Shown: positions 1-10,749 of the stretch, piece by piece
Position numbering within the stretch: the first letter of the stretch is position 1
Layout of the letters: each line of letters starts with the position of its first letter
Source: Arthrobacter sp.
GTDB lineage: Bacteria; Actinomycetota; Actinomycetes; Actinomycetales; Micrococcaceae
DNA: 20,548 nt
Assembly (NCBI GenBank): GCA_025464925.1
Contig: JAODMS010000124.1
Span: 1-20,548 of the forward strand
Direction of reading: 5' to 3'
Program-made: the position numbers and the translations under genes
Notes under the pieces: model-generated
What the model was told of the DNA's origin: nothing
Databases searched by the model: none
Seen by the model: only the letters and a program-made list of their open reading frames with translations

Positions 1-1398
<1,398 letters not shown>

Positions 1399-1424
1399 TG
1401 CCCTGACGAGCCAGCTGTAGTGCC

Positions 1425-1460
1425 AGAACGGCGCACCGGGAGTTCCCGGTGCGCCGTTCT
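1425..1460 (+). terminator. Perfect 16-bp hairpin terminator after isocitrate dehydrogenase
   Basis: The arm at 1425-1440 (AGAACGGCGCACCGGG) is exactly complementary to 1445-1460, leaving a four-base AGTT loop. Only a loose GTTCATGTGTT stretch follows, not a run of T. It lies between convergent genes (isocitrate dehydrogenase on plus, the lipoprotein on minus), so the symmetric stem could stop transcription from both sides. Confidence 0.85.
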
Positions 1461-1547
1461 GTTCATGTGTTGGGGCCCATGTGCGCCAAGCCGGTCCGTT
1501 CCGCGTCGCGCAGCCGGAAGGCCGCGTCCGCAGAGACGGCGAAGGCT

Positions 1548-2165
1548 CTAGTCGTTGTCCTTGTCTTTGTCTTTGTCTTTGTCTTTGCCTTTGTCTTTCC
1601 GCTTGTCCGGCTCGTCGCCCGTCGCGGGAGGTACTCCTGCAGGCGCCGGAACCACGGGCGCTTCTGCGGCGGTCCGGGCGGCGGAAGCGGCTGCGGCCGA
1701 AGCGGCGGCCGCTTGCGCTGCTGCCTCCTGTTCGGCGGCCACCCGTGCCGCTTCCTGTTCGGCGGCCACCCGTGCCGCTTCCTGTTCCGCCGCCACCCTG
1801 GCGGCCTCCTGTTCCGCCGCTACCCTGGCTGCCTCCGCGGCGGCCTGCTGGGCCGTAAGATCGGCCCGGACGGCGTCGATGGAAGTCCTGATGCTCTGAT
1901 GGCGCTTGAAGGACACCTCCCCGCGGGCCGCGGCCTCATCCAGCTGGCCCTCGAGCTCATCGAGCAGTTTCAAGGAACCCGCTGGGTCTTCGGCGGCCGC
2001 AGCCTTGGTGACCGCGAGAACCTGGGACTGGAGCTGTTTAGCGGCTTCGCCGCCCAGATCGGGAGCCGACACGGCGCATCCGTTCAGCGCCCCTGCCAGC
2101 AGGCCTCCGGTGAGAAGGCATCCGGCGAGCACCGATGCCGACCGGCGTGCTATCCCCGGACTCAT
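1548..2165 (-). CDS. Repeat-containing putative lipoprotein encoded with a Ser/Thr kinase
   Basis: This is a 205-residue protein of unknown function, probably anchored on the outer face of the membrane. The N-terminus is a lipoprotein-type signal: Arg7-Arg8, a hydrophobic stretch at about 11-27, then Leu-Asn-Gly-Cys with the candidate lipidated Cys30. The Asn at -2 is not the commonest lipobox residue. Residues 40-105 look helical (KLLDELEGQLDEAAARGEVSF). Residues 111-146 are four tandem copies of the nine-residue unit EAARVAAEQ, a likely helical stalk. An Ala-rich and Pro-rich linker follows, then a strongly charged tail of Lys-Asp dipeptides to the TAG stop. The ATG overlaps the kinase stop codon (ATGA at 2162-2165), so the two are translationally coupled and the protein may be a partner or substrate of that kinase (inference). 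Dense Ala-rich ORFs on the opposite strand here are shadows; the signal peptide supports this strand. Confidence 0.8.
   Translation of the reverse strand: MSPGIARRSASVLAGCLLTGGLLAGALNGCAVSAPDLGGEAAKQLQSQVLAVTKAAAAEDPAGSLKLLDELEGQLDEAAARGEVSFKRHQSIRTSIDAVRADLTAQQAAAEAARVAAEQEAARVAAEQEAARVAAEQEAARVAAEQEAAAQAAAASAAAASAARTAAEAPVVPAPAGVPPATGDEPDKRKDKGKDKDKDKDKDND
1555..1596. repeat. Hexanucleotide microsatellite (about 7 x TTGTCT)
   Basis: There are seven consecutive six-base units of TTGTCT, two of them with one change (TTGTCC at 1555, TTGCCT at 1585). On the minus strand this encodes the Lys-Asp tail of the lipoprotein. Because the unit is six bases, slippage would add or remove Lys-Asp pairs without shifting frame. 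Confidence 0.9.
1723..1830. repeat. Four tandem 27-bp repeats inside the lipoprotein gene
   Basis: The units are 1723-1749, 1750-1776, 1777-1803 and 1804-1830, each encoding the nine residues EAARVAAEQ (circularly permuted) on the minus strand. Units 1 and 2 are nearly identical. Units 3 and 4 differ from them mainly at synonymous positions, which suggests older duplication kept at the protein level. Confidence 0.9.
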
Positions 2166-3376
2166 GGCTCGACGCTCTTCTGCAGTTGTTCCAGGTGTTC
2201 ACCCAGGCTGCCTGTGACAGCGGGGTAAGGGACGACGGTGGGTGCCTTCGGGGAGGCTGCGGCGACGACGGCGGCCGAAACCGCCGCGATGAGGGCCACG
2301 AGTGCCAGGACTAGCACGATCCTGGCGCGCAGGCTGGCCGCCCGGAAACGGGTTAACTGGCGGGACGTCAGGCGGTCCCGGCGCGGCCGCGGTGCCGTCC
2401 GCTGGCCGGGTTCCAGGGTGCGAAGGGGGCGCGTTACGGCATCAGCGTTCAGCAACCGAGGGGGCTGTGACGGCGGGGCGGGCAGGACCCGCGGGCGTTC
2501 TTCGGCGAGGGGGCCCGGAAGCGAAGCCGGAGAGACCAGGGCCTGACGCAGGACGGCTTCCAGGTCCCCGGCGATAGGGCGGTCCAACGGGTCCATGGCC
2601 GTCATGGCACGGATCAGTTGCGCCCACTCGGACGGAACGCCGTCCGGGATGGCAGGGGAGCGATGCAGCCGGGCAACAGCGGATTCGACGGCGCTGCCCG
2701 GGTACTCCATTTCGCCCTTGATGCACTCGAGCAGGACGAGCCCCAGCGAATAAATGTCACTTGCCGGGCCGATCTCGGCGCCCCGGGCCTGTTCCGGGCT
2801 CAAGTAGGCGGCGGTTCCCACCATCGTGCCGGTGGCGGTAAGCCGGGTCCCGTCAATGATCCTGGCGATGCCAAAGTCCGTGAGTTTTGGTCGCAGGGGC
2901 TCCCCGGGACGGACCTGCACCAGCAGGATGTTTGCGGGCTTGATGTCGCGGTGGACAATGCCCAGGGAATGCACGTAGGCCAAGGCGTCCGCAACGCCCG
3001 CACCGAGGACGGCCAGCTCGTCCAGGGGCAGCGGACTGTGCCGGATCCTGGTCCGGAGGTCCTGGCCGTCCACCAGTTCCATGGTCAGGAACGGTCGCGG
3101 TTCCTCGGGGATCCGTGTGTCCGTCCCGGCATCGAAAAGTGTCACGAGACTTGGGTGATTCAAAGTGGCTAAGAGCCTGATCTCGGCTTCCTGGCGCCTC
3201 AGCTCGTCAGCATCTGTGGACTGTGGCGCAAACAGCTTGAGCGCCACGTCCCGGCCGAGGTTCAGGTCGTTGGCGGTGTAGACCGAAGCCATACCGCCCC
3301 GGCCAATCACTTCCCCCAACCGATAGCGGCCGCCCAAGATTTCGGCCGTTATGCTGCCGGGCGAACTCTGCACCAT
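2162..3376 (-). CDS. Membrane-anchored Ser/Thr protein kinase (PknB-like)
   Basis: This 404-residue Hanks-type kinase has a cytoplasmic catalytic domain at about 18-280. Key elements are the glycine loop GRGGMASV (25-32), catalytic Lys47 in VALK, the catalytic loop HRDIKPAN (142-149, Asp144), DFG (167-169), GTAAYLSPEQ (187-196) and DIYSLG (207-212). A Pro/Arg-rich linker (about 285-350) leads to one membrane helix at about 352-374 and only about 30 outer residues ending in a short helix-like LGEHLEQLQKSVEP. PASTA sensor repeats, usual in PknB, are absent, so any sensing would need another protein. The coupled downstream lipoprotein is the obvious candidate (inference). The ATG at 3376 has GGGAAGGGA a few bases upstream. 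All catalytic residues are present, so the kinase should be active. Its substrates cannot be told from sequence. Confidence 0.95.
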   Translation of the reverse strand: MVQSSPGSITAEILGGRYRLGEVIGRGGMASVYTANDLNLGRDVALKLFAPQSTDADELRRQEAEIRLLATLNHPSLVTLFDAGTDTRIPEEPRPFLTMELVDGQDLRTRIRHSPLPLDELAVLGAGVADALAYVHSLGIVHRDIKPANILLVQVRPGEPLRPKLTDFGIARIIDGTRLTATGTMVGTAAYLSPEQARGAEIGPASDIYSLGLVLLECIKGEMEYPGSAVESAVARLHRSPAIPDGVPSEWAQLIRAMTAMDPLDRPIAGDLEAVLRQALVSPASLPGPLAEERPRVLPAPPSQPPRLLNADAVTRPLRTLEPGQRTAPRPRRDRLTSRQLTRFRAASLRARIVLVLALVALIAAVSAAVVAAASPKAPTVVPYPAVTGSLGEHLEQLQKSVEP

Positions 3377-3821
3377 GTCCCGTCCCTTCCCGTGCGCCCC
3401 AGCGGCGCCACTAAAGAATCATACGGGGACGGGTGCCGCTGCCCTCAAAGGAGGCAAGAGCCCTGCCGCAGAGCCGGCCGGTCCTCCGCCGGAGCCAATG
3501 ATTGCCGTTGAGTCCCCCAGCGGACCCAACGACTTCGCTCCGGCGGTCAGGAACCCGGACGGGAGCCGCTGTTGCACTACGGGGGGTGCTTCTTAGGGCG
3601 CCGTGGCGGATGCCGAAGAACCGGCCGGGGCGGTGCTAAGGCCCGCCCAGGCGGCGGTGCAGACGACAGTGACGGCGCGGACCTGATTAATCCAGCGGAA
3701 ATAGGGGAGCCAAAAAACCGGCAGGGGACGGTGATGTCCATGGGGAGTTCTCCTGAATGACTGTCGACGGGCGCCCAAGGCAGCCCGATTGGCCGTGCTC
3801 TGTGGAGTCAGAGACGGCTAA
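3377..3821. other. 445-bp gap without a convincing gene
   Basis: This stretch lies between the kinase start and the stop of the Pro-rich protein. It holds the kinase promoter at its left end. A GC-rich inverted repeat is present: GGGCGG at 3628-3633 with CCGCCC at 3643-3648. A run of six A at 3712-3717 reads as six T on the minus strand, but I find no strong stem immediately before it, so a terminator for the Pro-rich gene is only weakly suggested. Short ORFs here have no recognisable domains or ribosome-binding sites. Confidence 0.5.
3418..3448 (-). promoter_or_regulatory. Candidate promoter of the kinase-lipoprotein operon
   Basis: On the minus strand there is a TATGAT -10 box at 3418-3423 and a TTGAGG -35-like box at 3443-3448, with a rather long 19-base spacer. 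Transcription would start near 3411, giving a leader of about 35 bases. That leader can fold through a GC-rich stem at about 3391-3410. Confidence 0.45.
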
Positions 3822-5315
3822 CTAGTCAGGAGAGGAACCGGGATCAGCGGAAACGGCTGAATACTCGTTTTGGAGCGGGCCTCGGATTGGGTCGGCGTCC
3901 GTCGTGGGCAGGTAAAAGTCCAGGCTGGGAATCCAGGCAGCCGTACCTGCGGGGTTCGTGGGGGAGTGCCCGTTGCCGGACCCTGAGCCGGGAGCACCGG
4001 GCGCCGAGGTCGGTGCCGGAAGCCCCGTGCGATCCTGCCACGGGCTCGGCCCGACAGGGCCGCTTGGTGCCTGGTCGCCCCCGCCATTGGGGACAGGGGG
4101 TGCCGCCGGATGGGCCGCACCGGACCCAGGCACATCCGCTGTAAACGGCGTGCCAGGCGTCCGGATCGCGGAGGAGCTTTGCGGCGGCAAGTACACGCCG
4201 CGAACGTAGGCCCGTGGTGATTCGGCCCGGGCCTGCGACGCAACCTTCTGCCGGGCAGCTTCAGCTTCAGTGACGGCCCCGGCATCCGCTAGGGCTGCGG
4301 AAGCCTCCGGTGCGGTGACCGCTGATTCCACCGGTGGCTCGACCGAGCCTGGACCGGGAAGATCGGGCACTGCATCAGGATTTTCCGGCAGCGGGCCGGC
4401 CGGATCCGGAAGCGGACCCACCGGGGCTTCAACCGGGAGGTCAACACCGAGGTCCGGAACCGGAGCGGTGGGGTCCGGAACGGCAGGGCCGGGATCGGGT
4501 GCGGTGGGGTCAGGATCCGGAACGGCAGGATCCGCCGCAGGGGGCACGGGGGCCGGAACCGGAGCCGTGGGGTCAGGATCCGGAACGGCAGGATCCGGGA
4601 CCGGAACGGCAGGATCCGGGACCGGAACGGCGGGGTCCGGAACGGCGGGGTCCGGAACGGCAGGATCCGGGACCGGAACGGCGGGGTCTGGAACCGGAAC
4701 GGCAGGATCGGCCGCAGGGGGCACGGGGCCCGGAACGGCAGGAACCGGAACGGCAGGAACCGGCACGGCAGGGTCAGGAACCGGAACGGCAGGAACCGGA
4801 ACGGCAGGAACGGGAACGGCAGGAACGGGAACCGGAATGGCAGCGGGCGGTGCAGTAACCGGAACGGGAGCGGCAGGAACGGCTTCCGGAACCGGAACGG
4901 TAGGGATAGGAACGGCTTCCGGAACCGTAACGGCTTCCGGAACCGGAACGGGAGCGGCAGGAACGGCTTCCGGAACCGGAACGGTAGGGATGGGAATTGG
5001 CGCCGAAAGGCCCGGATCAGGGGCAGGCGGCGTCGATTCAGGCACGGCATCCGCGGCCCAGGCCGTCCCCCCGGGCGCAGGGCCGGGAGTCGTTTCTGCC
5101 GGGGTAACCCCGGATTGTTCCTCCGGGACGGTGCTGACCGCCGCGACAGAATCGCTGGTGCCGCCCGGCATTGCAGCGGAACCCGCTGCGTCGTCGGCGT
5201 TGGCAGTTGCCGCGGAGAGTGCCAGCCAGGCCACGCCGGCGATGCCGGCCATGGCCATCCGGCGAAGAGGGCGCCGGAGGCGGTGGGCGCGCGCGGGGAC
5301 TGGTGCTGGGTCCAT
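3822..5315 (-). CDS. Exported Pro/Val/Ala/Asp-repeat protein of unknown function
   Basis: This 497-residue protein has a Sec-type signal peptide: Arg-rich residues 9-19, a hydrophobic core at about 21-35, and a predicted cut after ATANA (40/41). Residues about 105-290 are low-complexity repeats of PVPEAVP, PAVPVP and PDPAVP, likely an extended rod that could span or stick to the cell wall. The C-terminal 150 residues are not repetitive ([24 protein letters not shown] near 355-378, [30 protein letters not shown] near 461-490) and look like a conserved tail rather than noise. No transmembrane helix or LPXTG sorting signal is visible, so it may be secreted. The ATG at 5315 follows GGGGTGAGCGC. 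A 357-codon Gly/Thr/Ala ORF lies opposite (4270-5343) but lacks a signal peptide. This strand is preferred because of the signal peptide, the ribosome-binding site and the non-repetitive ends. Confidence 0.75.
   Translation of the reverse strand: MDPAPVPARAHRLRRPLRRMAMAGIAGVAWLALSAATANADDAAGSAAMPGGTSDSVAAVSTVPEEQSGVTPAETTPGPAPGGTAWAADAVPESTPPAPDPGLSAPIPIPTVPVPEAVPAAPVPVPEAVTVPEAVPIPTVPVPEAVPAAPVPVTAPPAAIPVPVPAVPVPAVPVPAVPVPDPAVPVPAVPVPAVPGPVPPAADPAVPVPDPAVPVPDPAVPDPAVPDPAVPVPDPAVPVPDPAVPDPDPTAPVPAPVPPAADPAVPDPDPTAPDPGPAVPDPTAPVPDLGVDLPVEAPVGPLPDPAGPLPENPDAVPDLPGPGSVEPPVESAVTAPEASAALADAGAVTEAEAARQKVASQARAESPRAYVRGVYLPPQSSSAIRTPGTPFTADVPGSGAAHPAAPPVPNGGGDQAPSGPVGPSPWQDRTGLPAPTSAPGAPGSGSGNGHSPTNPAGTAAWIPSLDFYLPTTDADPIRGPLQNEYSAVSADPGSSPD
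4446..5003. repeat. Degenerate short tandem repeats (GGAACC/GGAACGGCAG types)
   Basis: About 560 bases are made of mixed 6-, 9- and 12-base units such as GGAACCGGAACGGCAGGA. They encode the Pro-rich rod of the exported protein on the minus strand. All units are multiples of three, so the opposite strand also stays open. Length variation between strains would be expected. Confidence 0.85.
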
Positions 5316-5351
5316 GCGCTCACCCCATTCCCCGGTTCGATGATTGCCTAC

Positions 5352-5381
5352 AGCGTAAGTCCGCTCACACGGGTGAGTCCA
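5352..5381 (-). promoter_or_regulatory. Candidate promoter of the Pro-rich protein with an inverted repeat in the spacer
   Basis: On the minus strand there is TGGACT at 5376-5381, an 18-base spacer and TACGCT at 5352-5357, upstream of the ATG at 5315. The palindrome CTCAC-ACGG-GTGAG at 5364-5377 covers most of the spacer and touches the -35 box, a position suited to an operator. Both boxes are imperfect. Confidence 0.35.
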
Positions 5382-5441
5382 GAGCGCACCGCAAATCCGC
5401 GGATTGAGACGAAGAAGGCGAGAAGCTGCTGCGGAGGGCGT

Positions 5442-6512
5442 TCAGCGGGCGTCGTTCGGGTAGCTCACACCCAGCTGCGCCCGGACGCCGTCGAACAGCC
5501 GCATGGTGTCCAGGGAATCCTCCAGCGGCATGACGGGGCTTTCGGTGAGCCCCTGCTGGATGCAACGCGTCACCTCCCGGAGCTCGTAGGTGTAGCCCCT
5601 GCCGACGACGGTGAAGTGCTCGCTGCGTGGCTCGTCGAAGCCGATCCTCACCAGGAGTTCCTTGGGATTGTTGATCGAGCCGGTGGCCTGGAGGAAGCCC
5701 AGGCTTCCCGCCACCGTCGCGGTGCGGGGGCCGTGCGCCAGCAGCGAGGAGGTCAGCTGAGCCTGCGCGCCATGGTGGTATCCGAGAGTCAGCGCGTTCT
5801 GGGCGTCCACGCCGTCATCATTGAGCCAGCCGGTGGCACTGACGGTCTGGGGGAAGCCCAGGGTGCCCAGCGCCCACAGCAGCGGATAAACGGTGAGGTC
5901 CAGCAGGGCGCCGCCGCCGTCTTTCGGAGCCCAGAGCCGTGAGGTAGGCGAGTATGGTGCCGGGAATCCAAGGTCGGCGCCGACCCACTTGACCTCGCCG
6001 ATTTCACCGGAGGCGGCGATGTCAAAGGCCCGCTGCATGCTCGGCAGGAAACGGCTCCACATGGCCTCCATCAGGAACAAGCCCTTGTCCCGGGCCAGGG
6101 CCACGAGCTCCGACGCTTCCCGGGCATTGACCGTCAGTGCCTTTTCGCAGAGGACATGCTTGCCGGCGGAGAGTGCGGCCAGTGCGATTTCGTGATGGTG
6201 GGCATGGGGTGTGGCGACGTACACGATGTCTACAGCGTCGTCGGCGAGCAGCCGTGCCCAGCCCGTCTGCCCGGCGTCGTCCCCGTAGGCCCTGGCAAAG
6301 CCGTAGTCAGCCGCGAAAGCATCCGCCGCCGCCTGGGTGCGCGAGCTGACGGCGTAGAGTTCGGCGTCGGCCAGCAGCGAGAGGTCGCGGGTCACGGACG
6401 CGGCAATTCCTCCGGTGGCGATGACGCCCCAGCGCAGCCTGGCGCCGGTGGCCGTACGGGGATCCTGGTCCGGCTGGGTGAACAGCCACGGCTTGGCGAT
6501 GGGGGCAATCAT
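5442..6512 (-). CDS. Gfo/Idh/MocA-family NAD(P)-dependent oxidoreductase
   Basis: This 356-residue cytoplasmic dehydrogenase belongs to the glucose-fructose oxidoreductase / inositol dehydrogenase family, which acts on sugars, inositols and their derivatives. The N-terminal Rossmann fold begins at WGVIATGGIAASV (about residues 28-40). It continues with VDIVYVATPHAHHHEIALAALSAGKHVLCEKALTVNAREA, where the family EKP motif reads EKA, as in dihydrodiol-dehydrogenase-like members. The C-terminal substrate domain has KDGGGALLDLTVYPLLWALG. The start is the ATG at 6512 with GAGAGGA upstream. The gene lies just beyond the terminator of a sugar ABC transporter on the same strand, so it may process an imported sugar, although it appears to be a separate transcription unit. 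The exact substrate cannot be read from the sequence. Confidence 0.9.
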   Translation of the reverse strand: MIAPIAKPWLFTQPDQDPRTATGARLRWGVIATGGIAASVTRDLSLLADAELYAVSSRTQAAADAFAADYGFARAYGDDAGQTGWARLLADDAVDIVYVATPHAHHHEIALAALSAGKHVLCEKALTVNAREASELVALARDKGLFLMEAMWSRFLPSMQRAFDIAASGEIGEVKWVGADLGFPAPYSPTSRLWAPKDGGGALLDLTVYPLLWALGTLGFPQTVSATGWLNDDGVDAQNALTLGYHHGAQAQLTSSLLAHGPRTATVAGSLGFLQATGSINNPKELLVRIGFDEPRSEHFTVVGRGYTYELREVTRCIQQGLTESPVMPLEDSLDTMRLFDGVRAQLGVSYPNDAR

Positions 6513-6590
6513 GGAGTCATCCTCTCACCCGGGGACGGGAGGACGGCGGACATCCGGAGGGAGGCGCGGGGCGGGTCAGCGGATGTGCAA

Positions 6591-6628
6591 AGAACCCCGG
6601 CCCTCCCTTGCGGGGGAGCCGGGGCTCT
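6591..6628 (-). terminator. Rho-independent terminator of the sugar ABC transporter operon
   Basis: CCCCGGC at 6595-6601 pairs with GCCGGGG at 6618-6624, and inner CCC/GGG pairs extend the stem around a TTGC-containing loop. AGA/TCT flank the stem. On the minus strand the stem is followed by TTCTTTG, fitting termination about 45 bases after the chvE stop. Confidence 0.75.
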
Positions 6629-6674
6629 TGTTTGCCTAAGCTGTGCTGCCTTGGCAGAGCTGCTTCAGCGGGAA

Positions 6675-7772
6675 TTACTTGGTCAGCGGTCCGAGTACCG
6701 GATCGTCGACGTAGGCCGTCTTGACGTTTTCCTGGGTCACGATGACCGGCTCCAGGAGGTAGGCCGGAATGGTCTTGACCTTGTTGTTGTAGGACTTGTC
6801 ATCGTTGATCTCGGGCGTCTTGCCGGCCTGGATGTCCTTGACCATGGTGATCGAGTGCTCAACGAGCTTACGGGTGTCCTTGTTGATGGTGGAGTACTGC
6901 TCACCGGCAAGGATGGACTTGACGGACTCAACCTCGGAGTCCTGGCCGGTGATGACCGGAAGGGGCTTGCCGGCGGCCTTGACCGAGGTCAGGACCGCGC
7001 GGGCCAGGGTGTCGTTCGGGGACAGCACGCCGTCCAGGGTCGCGCTGCCGTAGCTGCCGGTCAGCAGGGTGTCGGCACGACGCTGGGCGTTCTCTGCCTT
7101 CCAGCCCTGGGTAACGGCCTGCTCGAAGGACGTCTGGCCGGACAGCACCTTCACGGTGCCGTCGTCGATCTTCGGCTGGAGGACGCTCATGGCGCCGTCG
7201 AAGAAGACCCTCGCATTGGCATCATCCGGGGAGCCTGCGAACAACTCGACGTTGTACGGGCCGCTGGCCTTCTTGGCCTGCATCCCGTCCAGCAGCGCCT
7301 CGCCCTGCAGCACGCCGACCTTGAAGTTGTCGTAGGCCACGTAGTAGTCCACGTTCGCGGTGTTCAGGAGCAGACGGTCATAAGCAATGATCGTTGCGCC
7401 GGCGTCCTTGGCCTGCTTGAGCTGGGTACCCAGCTGCGCGCCGTCGATGGCGCCAACGATAATGACCTTGGCGCCCTTGGTGACCATGGCGCTGATCTGG
7501 TTCTGCTGCTCCGAAACGCCGCCATTGGCGAACTGCACGTCTGCCTTGAAACCGGAACCGTTGAGGCCGTCGTTGAACAGCTTCTCCGCCAGGACCCAGT
7601 TTTCGCTGGTCTTCTGGGGCAGTGCGACGCCGATCGAGGAGCTCTGGGGGAATGCCTCGCCGCCCGTGGCGGAGCCGCCGGTGGCGGTTTCGGTACGGCC
7701 GCAGGCTGTCAGCGCCAGTGCCGCAATAGCAGCGATTGCTGCTGCCTTTCCTGCTTTACCAATCATTTGCAT
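6675..7772 (-). CDS. chvE: Multiple monosaccharide ABC transporter substrate-binding lipoprotein (ChvE-like)
   Basis: This solute receptor is lipid-anchored outside the membrane and delivers sugars to the MmsB/MmsA importer. ChvE homologues bind several aldoses such as glucose, galactose, arabinose and xylose. The signal peptide ends in the lipobox LTAC, followed by a Gly/Thr/Ser linker. Family-typical segments are MVTKGAKVIIVGAIDG, VDYYVAYDNFKVGVLQGEAL, NVELFAGSPDDANARVFFDGAMSVL and GQDSEVESVKSILAGEQYSTINKDTR. I chose the ATG at 7772, because AGAAAGTGA sits eight bases upstream. The GTG at 7784 lies inside that ribosome-binding sequence. A third possible ATG is at 7766. It is the last gene of the transporter operon, about 46 bases after mmsB, and is followed by a terminator. 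Confidence 0.93.
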   Translation of the reverse strand: MQMIGKAGKAAAIAAIAALALTACGRTETATGGSATGGEAFPQSSSIGVALPQKTSENWVLAEKLFNDGLNGSGFKADVQFANGGVSEQQNQISAMVTKGAKVIIVGAIDGAQLGTQLKQAKDAGATIIAYDRLLLNTANVDYYVAYDNFKVGVLQGEALLDGMQAKKASGPYNVELFAGSPDDANARVFFDGAMSVLQPKIDDGTVKVLSGQTSFEQAVTQGWKAENAQRRADTLLTGSYGSATLDGVLSPNDTLARAVLTSVKAAGKPLPVITGQDSEVESVKSILAGEQYSTINKDTRKLVEHSITMVKDIQAGKTPEINDDKSYNNKVKTIPAYLLEPVIVTQENVKTAYVDDPVLGPLTK

Positions 7773-7818
7773 TGCTTGGTTCACTTTCTATAGGTGGTGA
7801 GGAACATCGGGGAGCCGC

Positions 7819-9090
7819 TCAGGCTTCCTTGGAGATGACCTCTTTGGTGCGGGTGGTTTCGTCGGGCTGGAGCTCGGCGCCGCTCCGGTTGAAGTTCTTC
7901 ATCATCATGCCGATGATCGACTTCTTGCCCTGGTTCTTGTTGTAGACGTCGAACGCGACGGCGATCAGCAGCACCAGGCCCTTGATGATCTGGGTCAGGT
8001 CGGCGCCGACGCCGAGGAGTTGCAGGCCGTTGTTCAGCACGGCCATCACGAGGCCGCCGACGATCGAGCCGATCACCGTGCCGACGCCGCCGGTCACGGC
8101 GGCGCCGCCGATGAACACGGCCGCAATGGCGTCCAGTTCCCAGCCCACGCCGTCGAACGGGCCCGAGGCGGTGGAGCGGCCGACGAAGATCATGCCGGCG
8201 AGGCCGGCAAGGATGGACATGTTCATCATCACCAGGAAGTTGACCTTCTTGGACTGGACGCCGGAGAGCTCGGCAGCGTGCCGGTTGCCACCGACAGCGT
8301 AGATGTGGCGGCCGATGACGGTCTTGGAGGAGATGAAGCCGTAGACGATGACCAGGACGGCGAGGATCAGGCCCGGAATCGGGAAGGACGTGCCGGGGCG
8401 GCCGGTGGCGAACAGGTAGGTCGCGTAGAGGATGGCGCCGCAGATCAGGACCAGTTTGGTGATGCTGACCCAGGCTTCGGGAACGTCGGCGCCCAGGGCC
8501 TTGGCGTTGCGGCGGGACCGGATCTCGCTGAAGACCACGAAGGCGACGGCGAGCAGGCCCAGCAGCAGTGTCAGGTTGTTGTAGCCCGTGTTCGGCCCGA
8601 CCTCGGGCAGGTAGCCGGAACCGAGGTACTGGAAGTCGGCCGGGACGGGGATGGTGTTCGACTTGCCGACGAACTGGTTGGCGCCGCGGAAGAGGAGCAT
8701 GCCGGCCAGCGTCACGATGAACGCCGGGATGCCGACATAGGCGGTCCAGAATCCTTGCCAGGCGCCAATCAGCGCACCGAGTGCGAGTCCCAGGAGCACG
8801 CCCACGTACCAGGGGATGCCCCAGTCACGCATGAAGAGCGCCACGCTGACGCCCACGAAGGCTGCGACCGAGCCGACGGAGAGGTCGATGTGGCCGGCGA
8901 TGATCACCAGGACCATGCCGATGGCGAGGATCAGGATGTAGGAGTTGCCGTTGAAGAGGTTGATGACGTTGCCCGGGGTCAGCGTGCGGCCCTCCGTGGC
9001 AATCTGGAAGAAGACGATCAGTGCAACCAGGGCGAAGATCATGCCGAATTGGCGAGTGTTGCCGCCAAAGAGCGTCTTGAACGCGTTCAT
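7819..9090 (-). CDS. mmsB: Multiple monosaccharide ABC transporter permease
   Basis: This 423-residue inner-membrane permease belongs to the RbsC/XylH/GguB family and forms the sugar channel, probably as a homodimer. It is strongly hydrophobic, with about ten predicted helices. Typical stretches are ILILAIGMVLVIIAGHIDLSVGSVAAFVGV near residue 53, GIPAFIVTLAGMLLFRGANQFVG near 125, and the EAA-like cytoplasmic loop YAVGGNRHAAELSGVQSKKVNF near 265. A soluble tail of about 30 residues (QPDETTRTKEVISKEA) ends the protein. The ATG at 9090 is preceded by AAGGA at a good distance. It follows mmsA by 45 bases and precedes chvE. The length matches the multiple-monosaccharide subfamily, which is longer than ribose permeases. 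Confidence 0.95.
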   Translation of the reverse strand: MNAFKTLFGGNTRQFGMIFALVALIVFFQIATEGRTLTPGNVINLFNGNSYILILAIGMVLVIIAGHIDLSVGSVAAFVGVSVALFMRDWGIPWYVGVLLGLALGALIGAWQGFWTAYVGIPAFIVTLAGMLLFRGANQFVGKSNTIPVPADFQYLGSGYLPEVGPNTGYNNLTLLLGLLAVAFVVFSEIRSRRNAKALGADVPEAWVSITKLVLICGAILYATYLFATGRPGTSFPIPGLILAVLVIVYGFISSKTVIGRHIYAVGGNRHAAELSGVQSKKVNFLVMMNMSILAGLAGMIFVGRSTASGPFDGVGWELDAIAAVFIGGAAVTGGVGTVIGSIVGGLVMAVLNNGLQLLGVGADLTQIIKGLVLLIAVAFDVYNKNQGKKSIIGMMMKNFNRSGAELQPDETTRTKEVISKEA

Positions 9091-9135
9091 TGTTTCAGTC
9101 CTTGTGTCCGGAATGTTCTGGATGGTCCCAGAGGG

Positions 9136-10713
<1,578 letters not shown>

Positions 10714-10749
10714 GGGCCCTTACGCCTCCAATGCATGACTTCGTTGTCC

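Noticed and set aside
1723..1830. Possible CRISPR-like repeat array
   Set aside because: The 27-bp units are directly adjacent with no spacers and encode an in-frame peptide repeat.
3593..3778. 61-codon minus-strand ORF in the gap before the kinase
   Set aside because: It has a weakly hydrophobic middle but no ribosome-binding site, domain or convincing signal peptide.
6156..7793. 545-codon plus-strand open frame opposite chvE and the oxidoreductase
   Set aside because: It spans two well-identified minus-strand genes and their terminator, has Gly/Asp/Leu-rich composition typical of antisense frames in high-GC DNA, and shows no domain.
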